A DNA stretch of 64,000 nt, taken from NCBI RefSeq assembly GCF_030653815.1, contig NZ_JAURYQ010000016.1, positions 1 through 64,000 on the forward strand, written 5' to 3'. Position numbers and translations under genes: made by a program. Under the pieces are notes generated by a model. It was given only the letters and a program-made list of their open reading frames with translations, was not told where the DNA came from and did no database searches. This stretch comes from Rhodoferax sp. (GTDB taxonomy: Bacteria; Pseudomonadota; Gammaproteobacteria; Burkholderiales; Burkholderiaceae_C). Within the stretch, counting starts at the first letter, position 1. Each line of letters opens with the position of its first letter. Positions 18,574 through 27,096 of the stretch are shown here, in pieces.

Positions 18574-19290
18574 TCAAACAGGCTTGGCGCGACTCCAGCT
18601 GGCGCTGTATCGCTTGTGGGCATTTTTCAGGTGCCGGTTCATGGCGCTGCGGGAAGCCACCGCGCTGCGTGACTTGATCGCCTTGAGAACCGCTGCGTGC
18701 TCGGCGAGGGCAGCATCCCAGGAGACGTCGTCTTCGAAGTAGTCACCCAGGCGCTCGAACAAGATGCCGTGGCGTGCCTGCCAATAACCGCGCACCGTGT
18801 CGCGCAGCACCTCATTGCCGCAGGCCTGGGCGATGGCGTTGTGAAAAGCCTCGTCGCCCTCGCGCGGAACCTGGCCCTGTGCTACTTCGTTGCGCATTTG
18901 CTGCAGCGCGTCGTCCATCACTTGCAGGTCTGACTTTCGGGCGTTGCGTGCCGCGAGTGCGGCGACTTCGCTTTCTACCAGTTCGCGCGCGCGCATGAGC
19001 TCCAGCGGGCCCCACTCGGCAAGCTGGTTGCCGTTCTTGGGGGCAGCCCGGCGTTGCCTGGGCTTGAGCACGTAAATACCGGAGCCACCACGCACCTCGA
19101 CCACTTTTTCAACTTCCAGTGCGATCAAGGCTTCGCGCACCGACGGGCGACTCACGCACAGTTGCTTGGCAAGTTCGCGCTCGGCCGGCAACCGCGAACC
19201 GAAGGGGAACTCGCCGCTGACGATCAAGGAGCGCAATTGCTCTGCGATCTGGCGGTACAAGCGTTGCGGTTCGATGGTTTTAATCGGCAT
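18574..19290 (-). CDS. GntR-family transcriptional regulator, FadR subfamily
   Basis: Ligand-responsive DNA-binding regulator of 238 residues. N-terminal winged helix (residues 8-75: YRQIAEQLRSLIVSGEFPFG, SRLPAERELAKQLCVSRPSV, REALIALEVEKVVEVRGGSG) and an all-helical FCD ligand domain (about 90-225). It is the only GntR gene in the window and sits in the middle of the sugar-acid island. Operator copy B lies 44-60 bases before its start, so it probably controls itself and the TRAP-dehydratase genes behind it. The same palindrome recurs at three other promoters. Inducer is presumably an imported acid or an intermediate. Confidence 0.92.
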   Translation of the reverse strand: MPIKTIEPQRLYRQIAEQLRSLIVSGEFPFGSRLPAERELAKQLCVSRPSVREALIALEVEKVVEVRGGSGIYVLKPRQRRAAPKNGNQLAEWGPLELMRARELVESEVAALAARNARKSDLQVMDDALQQMRNEVAQGQVPREGDEAFHNAIAQACGNEVLRDTVRGYWQARHGILFERLGDYFEDDVSWDAALAEHAAVLKAIKSRSAVASRSAMNRHLKNAHKRYSASWSRAKPV

Positions 19291-19333
19291 CCTGGGCGAT
19301 CTTGGTGACGTATGAGCTTAGGTTAAATTCATT

Positions 19334-19350
19334 AATTGGTAAGGCCAATT
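19334..19350. promoter_or_regulatory. GntR-type operator, copy B, before the GntR gene
   Basis: Near-perfect 17-base palindrome AATTGGTAAGGCCAATT. It is identical to copy D and has the form reported for FadR/LldR-type GntR regulators (TGGT and its mirror around a short centre). Confidence 0.85.
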
Positions 19351-19429
19351 GATGTTCGCATAAATCCACGCAAGGAACATCAGGTTAAACCCTGTAATGC
19401 AGCCAAGGGGAGTTGAAATTCGAATTCAT

Positions 19430-20209
19430 TCATGGCATCAGCTGGCCACCGTTGACCTCGATGATCTGGCCGGTGATGTAGCCAGACAGCAGGTCGTCGG
19501 CCAAAAACAGGTAGGCCCCGACACATTCTTCGGCAGTGCCCAAGCGGCCCAGCGGGATGCTGCGGCGTGCGCCTTCGAGTTGTTCCGGCGTGGAATTGCG
19601 TGCGTGAAAGTCAGTCAGGATGACTCCTGGTGCCACGCCGTTGACGCGGACACCGTGCGGCGCCAGCTCGCGCGCCAGCACGCGGGTCATGGAGCTGACA
19701 AAGGCCTTGGCTGCCGCATACAGGCCCACCCCTTCGCCGCCGCCAGTGCGTGCCGCAATCGAGGTGGTGTTGATCATGCTGCCGCGCCCGGCCTGGCGCA
19801 TCACCGGCGCGGCTGCGCGACAGAGCGCAAAAGCCGCATGCACATTGAGGCCGACCACGCGGTCGAAGTCCTCGTCGCTGACGCTCTCCATGGATCGACG
19901 GCCAAACATGTCGCCCGCATTGTTGACCAGAATGTCGAGGCCGCCAAAGGCCGCGACAGTTTGCGCCACCAGTTGCCCGGGCACGCTGCGGTCCAGCATG
20001 TCACCCGCCAGCGTGATGGCCTGACCCCCCGCCTGCCGGATGCTGTCGGCTACCGCTTCGGCACCTTCGCGGTTGCGTGAGTAATGCACGGCAACCCGCG
20101 CACCGGCAGCGCCAAAGGACTGCGCAACCGCCGCGCCGATGCCCGAACCCGCGCCGGTAACCAAGACAGATTTGCCCGCAAACTGGAGGGCCTGGGAAGG
20201 ATGGATCAT
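19430..20209 (-). CDS. Short-chain dehydrogenase/reductase
   Basis: NAD(P)-dependent oxidoreductase, 259 residues. Cofactor motif TGAGSGIG near residue 19, NNAG near 97, catalytic YAAAK near 167, and C-terminal GQIIEVNGGQLMP. The C-terminal third is very similar to the SDR at 28201-28956 (shared STPEQLE, RLGTAEECVGA and TGQIIEVNGGQ), so the two are paralogues. It follows the kinase and pdxA2 genes on the same strand. Confidence 0.9.
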   Translation of the reverse strand: MIHPSQALQFAGKSVLVTGAGSGIGAAVAQSFGAAGARVAVHYSRNREGAEAVADSIRQAGGQAITLAGDMLDRSVPGQLVAQTVAAFGGLDILVNNAGDMFGRRSMESVSDEDFDRVVGLNVHAAFALCRAAAPVMRQAGRGSMINTTSIAARTGGGEGVGLYAAAKAFVSSMTRVLARELAPHGVRVNGVAPGVILTDFHARNSTPEQLEGARRSIPLGRLGTAEECVGAYLFLADDLLSGYITGQIIEVNGGQLMP

Positions 20210-20245
20210 GGTGTATTTTCCTGTGAAGTGTGACGCTTGTCCGGA

Positions 20246-21274
20246 TCAAGGCTGAGGTGCCAGGCGGGCAGCAGACGCGGTGCGCAGGCCTTCGACCAGC
20301 GTCATGGCGTAGCGGATGGCATCGACTATGCTCTCGGCGCTGGCGCGGCCGGTGCCCGCAATGTCAAAGGCCGTGCCGTGGTCGACCGAGGTGCGCAAGA
20401 TGGGCAGGCCCAGCGTGATGTTGACACCGCTGACCGCCTGCCAGACACCCGTGGCCGGGTCGATGCTGAAGCCCAGCAGCTTGACCGGGATGTGGCCCTG
20501 GTCGTGGTACATGGCCACCACCGCGTCGAACTGTTGGGCGCGCAGCTTGATGAACACCGTGTCGCCAGGCCAGGGGCCGGTGACCGCATGGCCGGCGGCC
20601 ACGTATTCGGCAATCACCGGGGCAATGATGGCGCCGTCTTCCTTGCCCAGAATGCCACCTTCACCGGCATGCGGATTGAGTCCGGCCACTGCCACGCGCG
20701 GCTCACGAATGCCCAGCGCATGCAGGGCCTCCAGCGTCACATCCAGCACCCGGCGCAAGCGCTGCGGCGTCAGGCGCGCCGGCACCTCGGCCAGGGCGCA
20801 ATGGGTGGTGACGTGCGACACCCGCATGTTGCCGTGGGCCAGCATCATGACGCCGTCACGCATGCCACTCAGATGGGCCAGCATCTCGGTGTGACCCTCA
20901 AATGGGTAGCCGGCCATGTGCAGTGCCTCCTTGCACAGCGGCGCGGTGACGATGGCGTCCGCTGCGCCGCTCTGGCAAAGCTGCACCGCGCGCGCCACGG
21001 CGCGATAGGCCCAGTGGCCACCGGCTTCGCTGACGTGCCCAACAGTCAGCGGCTGCGTGACCGGCCCGACGTCGACCATCTCCACCACCTGGGTGATGTC
21101 GCACTGCAGCAGGCGCGCGGCTTGTTCCAGTGCCTGGGCGCTGCCCAGCACCTTGAGCTCGATGCGGCCCTGCGCCACCAGATCGCGCATCTGGTGCGCG
21201 GCCTTGACGATGATCTCGGGGCCGATGCCGGCCGGGTCGCCCATGGTCAGGGCCAGTCGGATGGGAGTGTTCAT
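20246..21274 (-). CDS. pdxA2: PdxA2-type 4-phospho-threonate/erythronate dehydrogenase
   Basis: PdxA-family NAD-dependent enzyme, 342 residues, starting IRLALTMGDPAGIGPEI. Metal-binding histidines are visible in THCAL and MYHDQGHIPVKLLGF. PdxA homologues next to DUF1537 kinases are known to oxidise and decarboxylate 4-phospho-D-threonate or -erythronate to dihydroxyacetone phosphate, which fits this context better than vitamin B6 synthesis. I started it at the ATG at 21274, which begins the conserved domain. The kinase gene ends 16 bases upstream. Confidence 0.88.
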   Translation of the reverse strand: MNTPIRLALTMGDPAGIGPEIIVKAAHQMRDLVAQGRIELKVLGSAQALEQAARLLQCDITQVVEMVDVGPVTQPLTVGHVSEAGGHWAYRAVARAVQLCQSGAADAIVTAPLCKEALHMAGYPFEGHTEMLAHLSGMRDGVMMLAHGNMRVSHVTTHCALAEVPARLTPQRLRRVLDVTLEALHALGIREPRVAVAGLNPHAGEGGILGKEDGAIIAPVIAEYVAAGHAVTGPWPGDTVFIKLRAQQFDAVVAMYHDQGHIPVKLLGFSIDPATGVWQAVSGVNITLGLPILRTSVDHGTAFDIAGTGRASAESIVDAIRYAMTLVEGLRTASAARLAPQP

Positions 21275-21290
21275 TGAAGGGGTTCCTTGT

Positions 21291-22382
21291 TTAATCTTGT
21301 TGAGAGGTGGGGCTGAGTGCAGCCAACAGCGCACGCAGGTCGTCGGGCGGACCAAAGGCACCGGACCGGGAATAACAATGAAGGCCGTCCCACAAGCCAC
21401 CGACCAGGCGGGCTCGGCCCCAACCGGCGCGCGGACTGGCGCCGGCTTGCAGGCCACGTACGCCGCAAGCACGGCACAGCGCCAGCAAAGTGTCGCCGCC
21501 CACCACCACCAGCGCGTCCGGGCGCGGCTGGGTGGCGACCAGCGTGTGCATGCGTTGCGTCAGACGGGCCTGGGCCTCGGCGGGTTCAAGCGGCTGTGCC
21601 TCGGCCAGATCGAGCAGCTTGGTGCCCGTATTCATCAGTGGCAGCTGCCGCAATTGCTCCCGCAGAACCGGATGACGGCTGGCGGTGAGCACCAGCGTCA
21701 GGCCCTGCGCATGGGTCGGCGGGGCCACGAGAGTGACAGGTGCCGGTGTTGCGGCTGCGGCCTGCCGCGCCAGCGCCCAGGCCAGCCCCGCGCTGCCGCA
21801 CCACAGCCATGAGCGCGCCTGCGGGCTGTGCGCCAAACTGGCAAGCTGGTCCATGTCCGCGTCACTCAGCAGGTCGGGAATCACCACCTCGCCGCCCTCT
21901 TGCAAGCAGTCCTGAAGCCGCGAAGGAATACGCGCCGTCAGGCCCACATCGGCAAAGGCTTGCACCAGCGTGCCGGGGTGTTCATGCGTGCGCGGTCCGT
22001 CGGGCTGGTGCGGCGGCGCCACCCAGTGCTGCCCCTGCGCCGTGAAGCGCCCCTGCGCCGGAAAGGCTGGCGCAAACACCACGCCGGCAAAGCGCCCGCT
22101 GCGCATGAGCCAGGCGATCTCGGCAAAGGTATTGCCACGCAGCAGGCTGTCGATTTTCTTGAACGCGCTGCCGCTGGCAACCAGCCAGTCCAGACTGGGG
22201 GTCAACAGGGCCGGCAGGCTGGCGGGCGGCACATCGCGTGTGCCCGTGGCGACAACCTGAACCGGCTGGGCGGATGTTTCAGGCGCATCCAGAAACACCG
22301 GCACCTCGCCAGCGTCAGCCCAGGCCGCAGCACTGTCGAGTGCGCCCGTCAGGTCGTCGGCGAGGATGTGCCAAGGTTTCAT
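21291..22382 (-). CDS. Four-carbon acid-sugar kinase (DUF1537 family)
   Basis: ATP-dependent kinase for threonate/erythronate-type acids, 363 residues. N-terminal WHILADDLTGALDSA with catalytic Asp pair, then FKKIDSLLRGN near residue 74, a C-terminal VVGGDT nucleotide motif near 299 and a SGAFG motif near 338. It is shorter than most members (about 400-430 residues), mainly in the linker. The ATG at 22382 begins the conserved region; an ATG 30 bases upstream is possible. With pdxA2 it forms the known pair for D-threonate or erythronate breakdown. A second, truncated copy of the start of such a gene lies at 27051-27096. Confidence 0.88.
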   Translation of the reverse strand: MKPWHILADDLTGALDSAAAWADAGEVPVFLDAPETSAQPVQVVATGTRDVPPASLPALLTPSLDWLVASGSAFKKIDSLLRGNTFAEIAWLMRSGRFAGVVFAPAFPAQGRFTAQGQHWVAPPHQPDGPRTHEHPGTLVQAFADVGLTARIPSRLQDCLQEGGEVVIPDLLSDADMDQLASLAHSPQARSWLWCGSAGLAWALARQAAAATPAPVTLVAPPTHAQGLTLVLTASRHPVLREQLRQLPLMNTGTKLLDLAEAQPLEPAEAQARLTQRMHTLVATQPRPDALVVVGGDTLLALCRACGVRGLQAGASPRAGWGRARLVGGLWDGLHCYSRSGAFGPPDDLRALLAALSPTSQQD

Positions 22383-22556
22383 GTCACGCGCATCTATGAG
22401 AATGGTTGGCAAACGATTAGCGGGTGAGGCATTTTAACAACGCGTCAATGCATGGCCGCAAGTCGGTCTTGAGGGTGAGGTTGGCTGTATGGGTGGCACC
22501 GGAAATCGGCATGCTGGCCGCTTTTTAAACGTATCAAGGGTTTACCAGAATTGGAC

Positions 22557-22573
22557 AAGTGGTCAGGCCAATT
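22557..22573. promoter_or_regulatory. GntR-type operator, copy C, in the kinase/dehydratase divergent gap
   Basis: AAGTGGTCAGGCCAATT matches copies B and D at 15 of 17 positions. It lies in the 295-base gap between the - kinase start (22382) and the + SDR fragment (22678), so it could control both directions. An extra AATTGG half-site lies at 22549-22554. Confidence 0.78.
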
Positions 22574-22677
22574 GATACTATCATGAAATCGTGCTGACAA
22601 CATCCGGCAAAACCTTGTAGCTGAAAATCACCCAATTTCCGACCTGACTATAAAGCAAGCCAAACCAAGGACAAGAC

Positions 22678-22782
22678 ATGAGACGCAAAGGGAAAACCGC
22701 ACTGGTCACAGCAGCCGGGCAGGGCATCGGCAAAGCCAGCGCGCCGGCCTTGGCTGATCCAAAAACCTCCGACGGCGCATGA
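22678..22782 (+). pseudogene. 5' fragment of an SDR gene (34 codons)
   Basis: This short frame encodes MRRKGKTALVTAAGQGIG and then leaves the family. Its first 21 or so residues match the start of the intact SDR at 32213 (MRLKGKTALVTAAGQGIG). Everything after the cofactor loop is missing. The TGA at 22780-22782 overlaps the ATGATG start of the dehydratase, so the fragment may now act as a translated leader coupled to it. It lies 105 bases after operator copy C. Confidence 0.82.
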
Positions 22783-23972
22783 TGAGCACCATCGTTCGTG
22801 TCGAAGTACACGAGTTTGAATTCGACGCGACCAATCTGGCGCGCGATGGAGGCTCGCAGTCCGTCACCTACAAGAAAGGGGCGACAACCCGGCTCGGCAA
22901 GTATGCGGTGTCCATTCACACCGACGACGGTGGTCGCGGCGACTATGTCGCCCTCTGGGTGTCCAGCCCGGCTGCTCTGGGTCAGACACTGATGCTGGCG
23001 CCGCGACTGATTGGCAAGGATGCGCGTCAACGGATCGCGATCTATGAAGACCTTAAGCGCGACATTCGCCAGTTCGACCACATGGGGCACGGCGCGATCG
23101 ACATCGCGCTGTGGGACTGGGCGGGCCGCCACTATAACGCTTCGGTCTCCGAACTGCTGGGCGGCTATCGCAAGCGTTTGCCTGCCTACGCCAGCACCTA
23201 TCACGGTGACCGAGCGGGCGGGCTTTCGTCCAAGGAAGCGTTCGCAGACTTCGCTGAGGCCTGCCATGGCATCGGGTACAGGGCGTTCAAGATTCATGGC
23301 TGGAATGAAGGCAATGCCCGTGAAGAGGCGGAGAACGTGCTCCACGTCGCCAAAGCCGTCGGCGACAGGATGACACTGATGCTGGATCCAGCCTGTGAGC
23401 TGCGCACGTTTGCCGATGCGCTGTATGTGGGTCGCGCCTGCGATGACGCGCGCTTCTTTTGGTATGAGGACCCGTTTCGCGACGGCGGCGTGTCTGCTTT
23501 CGCGCACCAGCGCCTGCGCAGCATGATCAGGACGCCACTGCTACAGACGGAGCATGTGCGCGGCGTGGAACCGAAGGCCGACTTCGTTTTGGCCGGTGGC
23601 ACGGATTTCCTGCGCGTGGATCCGGAGTACGACATGGGCATCACCGGCGCACTGAAGGTTGCGCACCTGGCCGAAGCGCTCGGCCTGGACTGTGAGATTC
23701 ACGCCAGCGGCCCCGCCCATCGTCATTTAATGTCCGCCATGCGCAATACCAATTTCTACGAGGTCGCGCTGGTGGGCCCGGATTGCCCGAACGCAATGCC
23801 GCCGGTTTATCGCTGTGGTTACACGGACCAGCTGGAATGCGTGGATGCCGCCGGCACGGTGCCGGTACCCACCGGGCCAGGACTTGGCGTTGACTACGAT
23901 TGGGAATGGATCAACGCCAATCGCACTGCGCTGCATGTTTTTGATCGTTCGGGAAGTCGGGTCACCCGATGA
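22779..23972 (+). CDS. Enolase-superfamily (MR/MLE) dehydratase or racemase
   Basis: Member of the mandelate racemase/muconate lactonizing group, 397 residues. Landmarks: GAIDIALWDWAGRH near residue 104, FKIHGW (K-x-H general base segment) near 168, metal-ligand regions LMLDPACEL, WYEDPF and LLQTEH, and IHASGPAHRH, which carries the expected C-terminal His. It differs clearly from the enolase-superfamily protein at 1117-2316. Start is ATGATG overlapping the stop of the SDR fragment. It precedes the third TRAP set, so it probably acts on that ligand. Confidence 0.85.
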   Translation: MMSTIVRVEVHEFEFDATNLARDGGSQSVTYKKGATTRLGKYAVSIHTDDGGRGDYVALWVSSPAALGQTLMLAPRLIGKDARQRIAIYEDLKRDIRQFDHMGHGAIDIALWDWAGRHYNASVSELLGGYRKRLPAYASTYHGDRAGGLSSKEAFADFAEACHGIGYRAFKIHGWNEGNAREEAENVLHVAKAVGDRMTLMLDPACELRTFADALYVGRACDDARFFWYEDPFRDGGVSAFAHQRLRSMIRTPLLQTEHVRGVEPKADFVLAGGTDFLRVDPEYDMGITGALKVAHLAEALGLDCEIHASGPAHRHLMSAMRNTNFYEVALVGPDCPNAMPPVYRCGYTDQLECVDAAGTVPVPTGPGLGVDYDWEWINANRTALHVFDRSGSRVTR

Positions 23973-24094
23973 TCGTTCGATCCTATGTCCGTCCTGAGCG
24001 CCGCCCGATCCGGTATCAGGCATGCATCACCGGGCACCCCCGTGTTGCGCCATCCATTCGGCTGGCCAACTTCATGTCTCACCAAGGAGTATTT

Positions 24095-25123
24095 ATGCGT
24101 CTCTTCGCTACCCGAAAACTGTTCGCTTCCACCCTCGCCGCGTCGGTATTCACCGCGCTGACGACGGTGTCCGTGGCTACCTCCGCAGCCACCACGCTGC
24201 GCTTTGGCCATGCCAACAACACCGGCGAGATTGCCACCGACCTGTTTCAGGAGTTCGCCGATAAGGTGACCCAACGCACCAAGGGCGAAGTCACGATTAA
24301 AGTCTTCCCGGCCGAGCAGCTCGGCAAGGAAGGCGACCTGATCCAGCAGGTCAAGTCCGGCGCATTGGACATCTCCGCGCCATCGATGGCATCGTTGTCG
24401 AGCTTGGTACCTGGTCTGGAGATCGCCAGCGCACCGTTCCTGTGGACTGACTGGACGCAAGCCGAAAAGGTCATCACCGGCCCGGCGTTCCAGCCGCAGT
24501 TCGATGAATTACGCGACAAGCACAATGTGCTGATGCTGTCGAAGATCTGGTACTGGGGCTGGCGCAACCTGACCACGAGTACCCGCGCCGTCCACAAACC
24601 GGAAGATCTGGTCGGCCTGAAGATCCGCGTACCGGAATCGCCGGTCTGGGTTGAGATGATCCGAGCGATGGGTGGCGCACCAACACCGATCCCGTTTGGC
24701 GAGGTCTATACAGCGCTGCAGCAGAAAACCGTGGATGGACAGGAAAACCCGATTCCGACGATCTTCTCGCGCAAATTCTATGAAGTGCAGGCGCACATGT
24801 CGATGACGCGCCACATGTTGCAGAACAACACGATGATCATCAACAAACGTTCGTTCGACAAGCTGTCGCCGGACATGCAGAAAATCGTGTTGGAAGAAGC
24901 GGCGGTGGCATCGACGAAAAACTCGAAGCTGCAGCAGGAGCGCGAGACCAGCATGCTGGAGAGCATCCGCAAGAGCGGCAAGACCGCCATCGTCGATCAA
25001 CCGGATCGCGCCGCCTTTGCGGAAAAAATGGCGCCTGCCTTCCAGAAACTCGAAGCGCGATGGGGCGCAGAAAACCTACAGCGGGTCAAAGCCGCCGTTG
25101 CTGCCTCGGCTGGCAAGAAGTAA
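24095..25123 (+). CDS. dctP: TRAP transporter solute receptor, DctP family
   Basis: Periplasmic receptor, 342 residues with a signal of about 35 residues (MRLFATRKLFASTLAASVF, cleavage near ATSAA). The conserved arginine is in KIRVPESPVW and the family stretch FGEVYTALQQKTVDGQENP follows. The AAGGAG box at 24084-24089 selects this ATG; the open frame extends 42 codons upstream with no signal sequence. First gene of a complete TRAP set. Confidence 0.93.
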   Translation: MRLFATRKLFASTLAASVFTALTTVSVATSAATTLRFGHANNTGEIATDLFQEFADKVTQRTKGEVTIKVFPAEQLGKEGDLIQQVKSGALDISAPSMASLSSLVPGLEIASAPFLWTDWTQAEKVITGPAFQPQFDELRDKHNVLMLSKIWYWGWRNLTTSTRAVHKPEDLVGLKIRVPESPVWVEMIRAMGGAPTPIPFGEVYTALQQKTVDGQENPIPTIFSRKFYEVQAHMSMTRHMLQNNTMIINKRSFDKLSPDMQKIVLEEAAVASTKNSKLQQERETSMLESIRKSGKTAIVDQPDRAAFAEKMAPAFQKLEARWGAENLQRVKAAVAASAGKK

Positions 25124-25156
25124 GCGGCACCTGCAATACTGACTCTGGAGACAGCT

Positions 25157-25693
25157 GTGGCCAAACTTTGCAAGATGCTGGGCCGGGTCGATGACGTCAT
25201 CGCCAGGGCAGAGGATGTTTTCATCATCTTCGCCCACGGTGCAGTTGCCGGACTAGTATTGCTATCTGTCGTGCTGCGCTACGTGTTCAATGACCCGCTG
25301 ACTTGGGGCGAGGAATTGATCGTCGGCTTCTTCGCCTGGATGGTCTTCGTTGCCGCCGCCGCTGCGGTCAGATCGCAAATGCACATCCGGATCGATGTGA
25401 TAGCGCCAGTCTTTCGCAATCCAAAGATGAACTGGCTCAACACGCTGACTTTGGTGATCGGCATCGTGATCATTGTGACAATGGTCTGGGCCTGCTATGA
25501 GCAGGTGTTACAGGAACTGGTCGTCGAGTCGCCGATGCTCGGCGTCTCGAAGGCCTGGTTCGCCGCGTCGATGCCGGTCGGTCTGATCCTGATGTTGATT
25601 CATGTACTCAGGTCCTGGCTCGATCACGGAGCGGCTTCTGTGTTTCGCAGTGAAACTGAAATTCTGATCGCCAGTGAAGGTGGAGCCAAATGA
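25157..25693 (+). CDS. dctQ: TRAP transporter small membrane subunit, DctQ family
   Basis: Membrane subunit of 178 residues with about four helices and the DPLTWGEELIVGFFAWMVFV segment near residue 48. GTG start with a CTGGAG box 6 bases upstream. The TGA stop overlaps the dctM start by 4 bases (ATGA). Confidence 0.9.
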   Translation: MAKLCKMLGRVDDVIARAEDVFIIFAHGAVAGLVLLSVVLRYVFNDPLTWGEELIVGFFAWMVFVAAAAAVRSQMHIRIDVIAPVFRNPKMNWLNTLTLVIGIVIIVTMVWACYEQVLQELVVESPMLGVSKAWFAASMPVGLILMLIHVLRSWLDHGAASVFRSETEILIASEGGAK

Positions 25694-26958
25694 CAATTCT
25701 GCTGATTTCATTTGCGCTGCTGTTGGTCATCGGCCTGCCGATCGCGATCGCGATGATGGGCGCATCGCTGTTGGTCATCCTGGTGGAAGGCATCCCAATA
25801 TCGGTCGTCGCGCAGCGGGTTGTCACCGGCGTGCAGTCGTTCCCGTTGCTGGCCATACCATTGTTCACGCTGGCCGGTTCGCTGATGAATGATTCGGGCA
25901 TCAGCGAACGACTTTTCTCGTTCACGCGCGCGTTCGTTGGCCACATCCGCGGCGGCATGGCGCAAACGGCGATCGTCGGCAACATATTCCTGTCTGGCAT
26001 TTCTGGCTCATCGGTCGCCGACTGCGCAGCCACGTCGCGCGTGTTCGTCCCGCAGCTGACGAAGGCCGGCTATGGCGCTGGCTTCGCGGCCGCGCTGTGC
26101 GCCGCCTGTGCCACGCTCGGTCCGATCATCCCGCCGTCAATCCTGATGGTGATCTATGCGTGGCAAGCCAACATCTCGCTCGGCGACCTGTTCTGGGCCG
26201 GTATCTTCCCGGGCCTGCTGATGGCGCTGGCCATGATGTTATTGACGGCGTATATCGCCCGCAGACGGCGCTTCCCGAAGGATCAAGCGTTCGCTTGGGG
26301 ACGTCTGTGGACCGAGTTCCGCGGCGCGTTCTGGGCATTGCTGATGCCCGTACTGATTCTGGTCGGCTTCCGGATGGGCGTTTTCACCGCCACCGAGATT
26401 GCAGGTGTCGCGGCCGCTTATGCATTGATCGTCGGGCTGTTTATCTACCGAACCTTGCGCTGGTCGCATTTGCCAAAAGTCCTGCTGTCCACGGCGAAGG
26501 AAACCGCCGTCATCCTGCTGATCGTCGCCGCCGCCGCCCCTTTCAGCTGGATACTCGGCATCGAACAGGCCCCCCAATTGATCTCGGAGACGCTGAAGGG
26601 CGCCACCGATAGTCCCTGGGTCATCCTGATACTGTTAAACGTGGTGCTCTTGATTCTCGGCTGCTTCATGGAAACCATCGCGATCATGATCATTCTCGTG
26701 CCGATCCTGATTCCGGTGCTGAACCTGTACCAGATCGACCTGACCCACTTCGGCATTATCCTGCTGATCAACCTGACCATCGGCCAGTTGACGCCTCCGG
26801 TTGGGGTGCTGTTGTTCGTTGCCAGTTCGGTGTCCAAGGTAAGGCTCGGCCTGCTGGTCCGCGAGGTGGTTCCGTATGTGGCTGTGCTGATCTTGACTCT
26901 GCTGGTGATCACCAATGTCCCGGCGCTGTCGCTGTGGTTGCCACAAGCGCTGAAGTGA
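25690..26958 (+). CDS. dctM: TRAP transporter large membrane subunit, DctM family
   Basis: Permease of 422 residues with about 12 hydrophobic segments. Motifs: SFPLLAIPLFTLAGSLMNDSGISERL near residue 48, SGISGSSVADCAA near 100 and GQLTPPVGVLLF near 367. Last gene of the dehydratase-TRAP module. Just 20 bases after its stop the sequence enters the truncated SDR and kinase remnants. Confidence 0.93.
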   Translation: MTILLISFALLLVIGLPIAIAMMGASLLVILVEGIPISVVAQRVVTGVQSFPLLAIPLFTLAGSLMNDSGISERLFSFTRAFVGHIRGGMAQTAIVGNIFLSGISGSSVADCAATSRVFVPQLTKAGYGAGFAAALCAACATLGPIIPPSILMVIYAWQANISLGDLFWAGIFPGLLMALAMMLLTAYIARRRRFPKDQAFAWGRLWTEFRGAFWALLMPVLILVGFRMGVFTATEIAGVAAAYALIVGLFIYRTLRWSHLPKVLLSTAKETAVILLIVAAAAPFSWILGIEQAPQLISETLKGATDSPWVILILLNVVLLILGCFMETIAIMIILVPILIPVLNLYQIDLTHFGIILLINLTIGQLTPPVGVLLFVASSVSKVRLGLLVREVVPYVAVLILTLLVITNVPALSLWLPQALK

Positions 26959-26978
26959 TCAACCTGCTCGGACACGCT

Positions 26979-27038
26979 TTTTTAACCAAGAAAACAAGCT
27001 TGTGACTCAAAGGAAAAAACGCGCTGGTCACTGCAGTC
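26979..27038 (+). pseudogene. Degenerate 5' fragment of an SDR gene
   Basis: TTTTTAACCAAG and, after a short divergent stretch, GACTCAAAGGAAAAA and CGCTGGTCACTGC align with the leader and first codons of the SDR gene at 32213. The start codon is GTG and the frame is shifted within ten codons, so nothing functional is encoded. It meets a truncated kinase start head-on a few bases later. Confidence 0.7.
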
Positions 27039-27050
27039 ACAAGGGATAGG

Positions 27051-27096
27051 GCGCGCCCGTCAGGTCGTCGGCCAAAACATGCCAGGGCTTCACCAT
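27051..27096 (-). pseudogene. 5' fragment of a DUF1537 kinase gene
   Basis: Read on the - strand this encodes MVKPWHVLADDLTGA, matching the start of the intact kinase (MKPWHILADDLTGA) at 22382. By hand count about 34 of 43 bases agree. Its ATG overlaps the stop of the LDH2 gene (TAATG), so it was once the next gene of that operon. The remaining several hundred codons are missing. Confidence 0.8.

Noticed and set aside
20246..21274. Vitamin B6 synthesis role for the PdxA homologue
   Set aside because: No pdxJ, ksgA or surA neighbour; the adjoining DUF1537 kinase marks it as the catabolic PdxA2 type.
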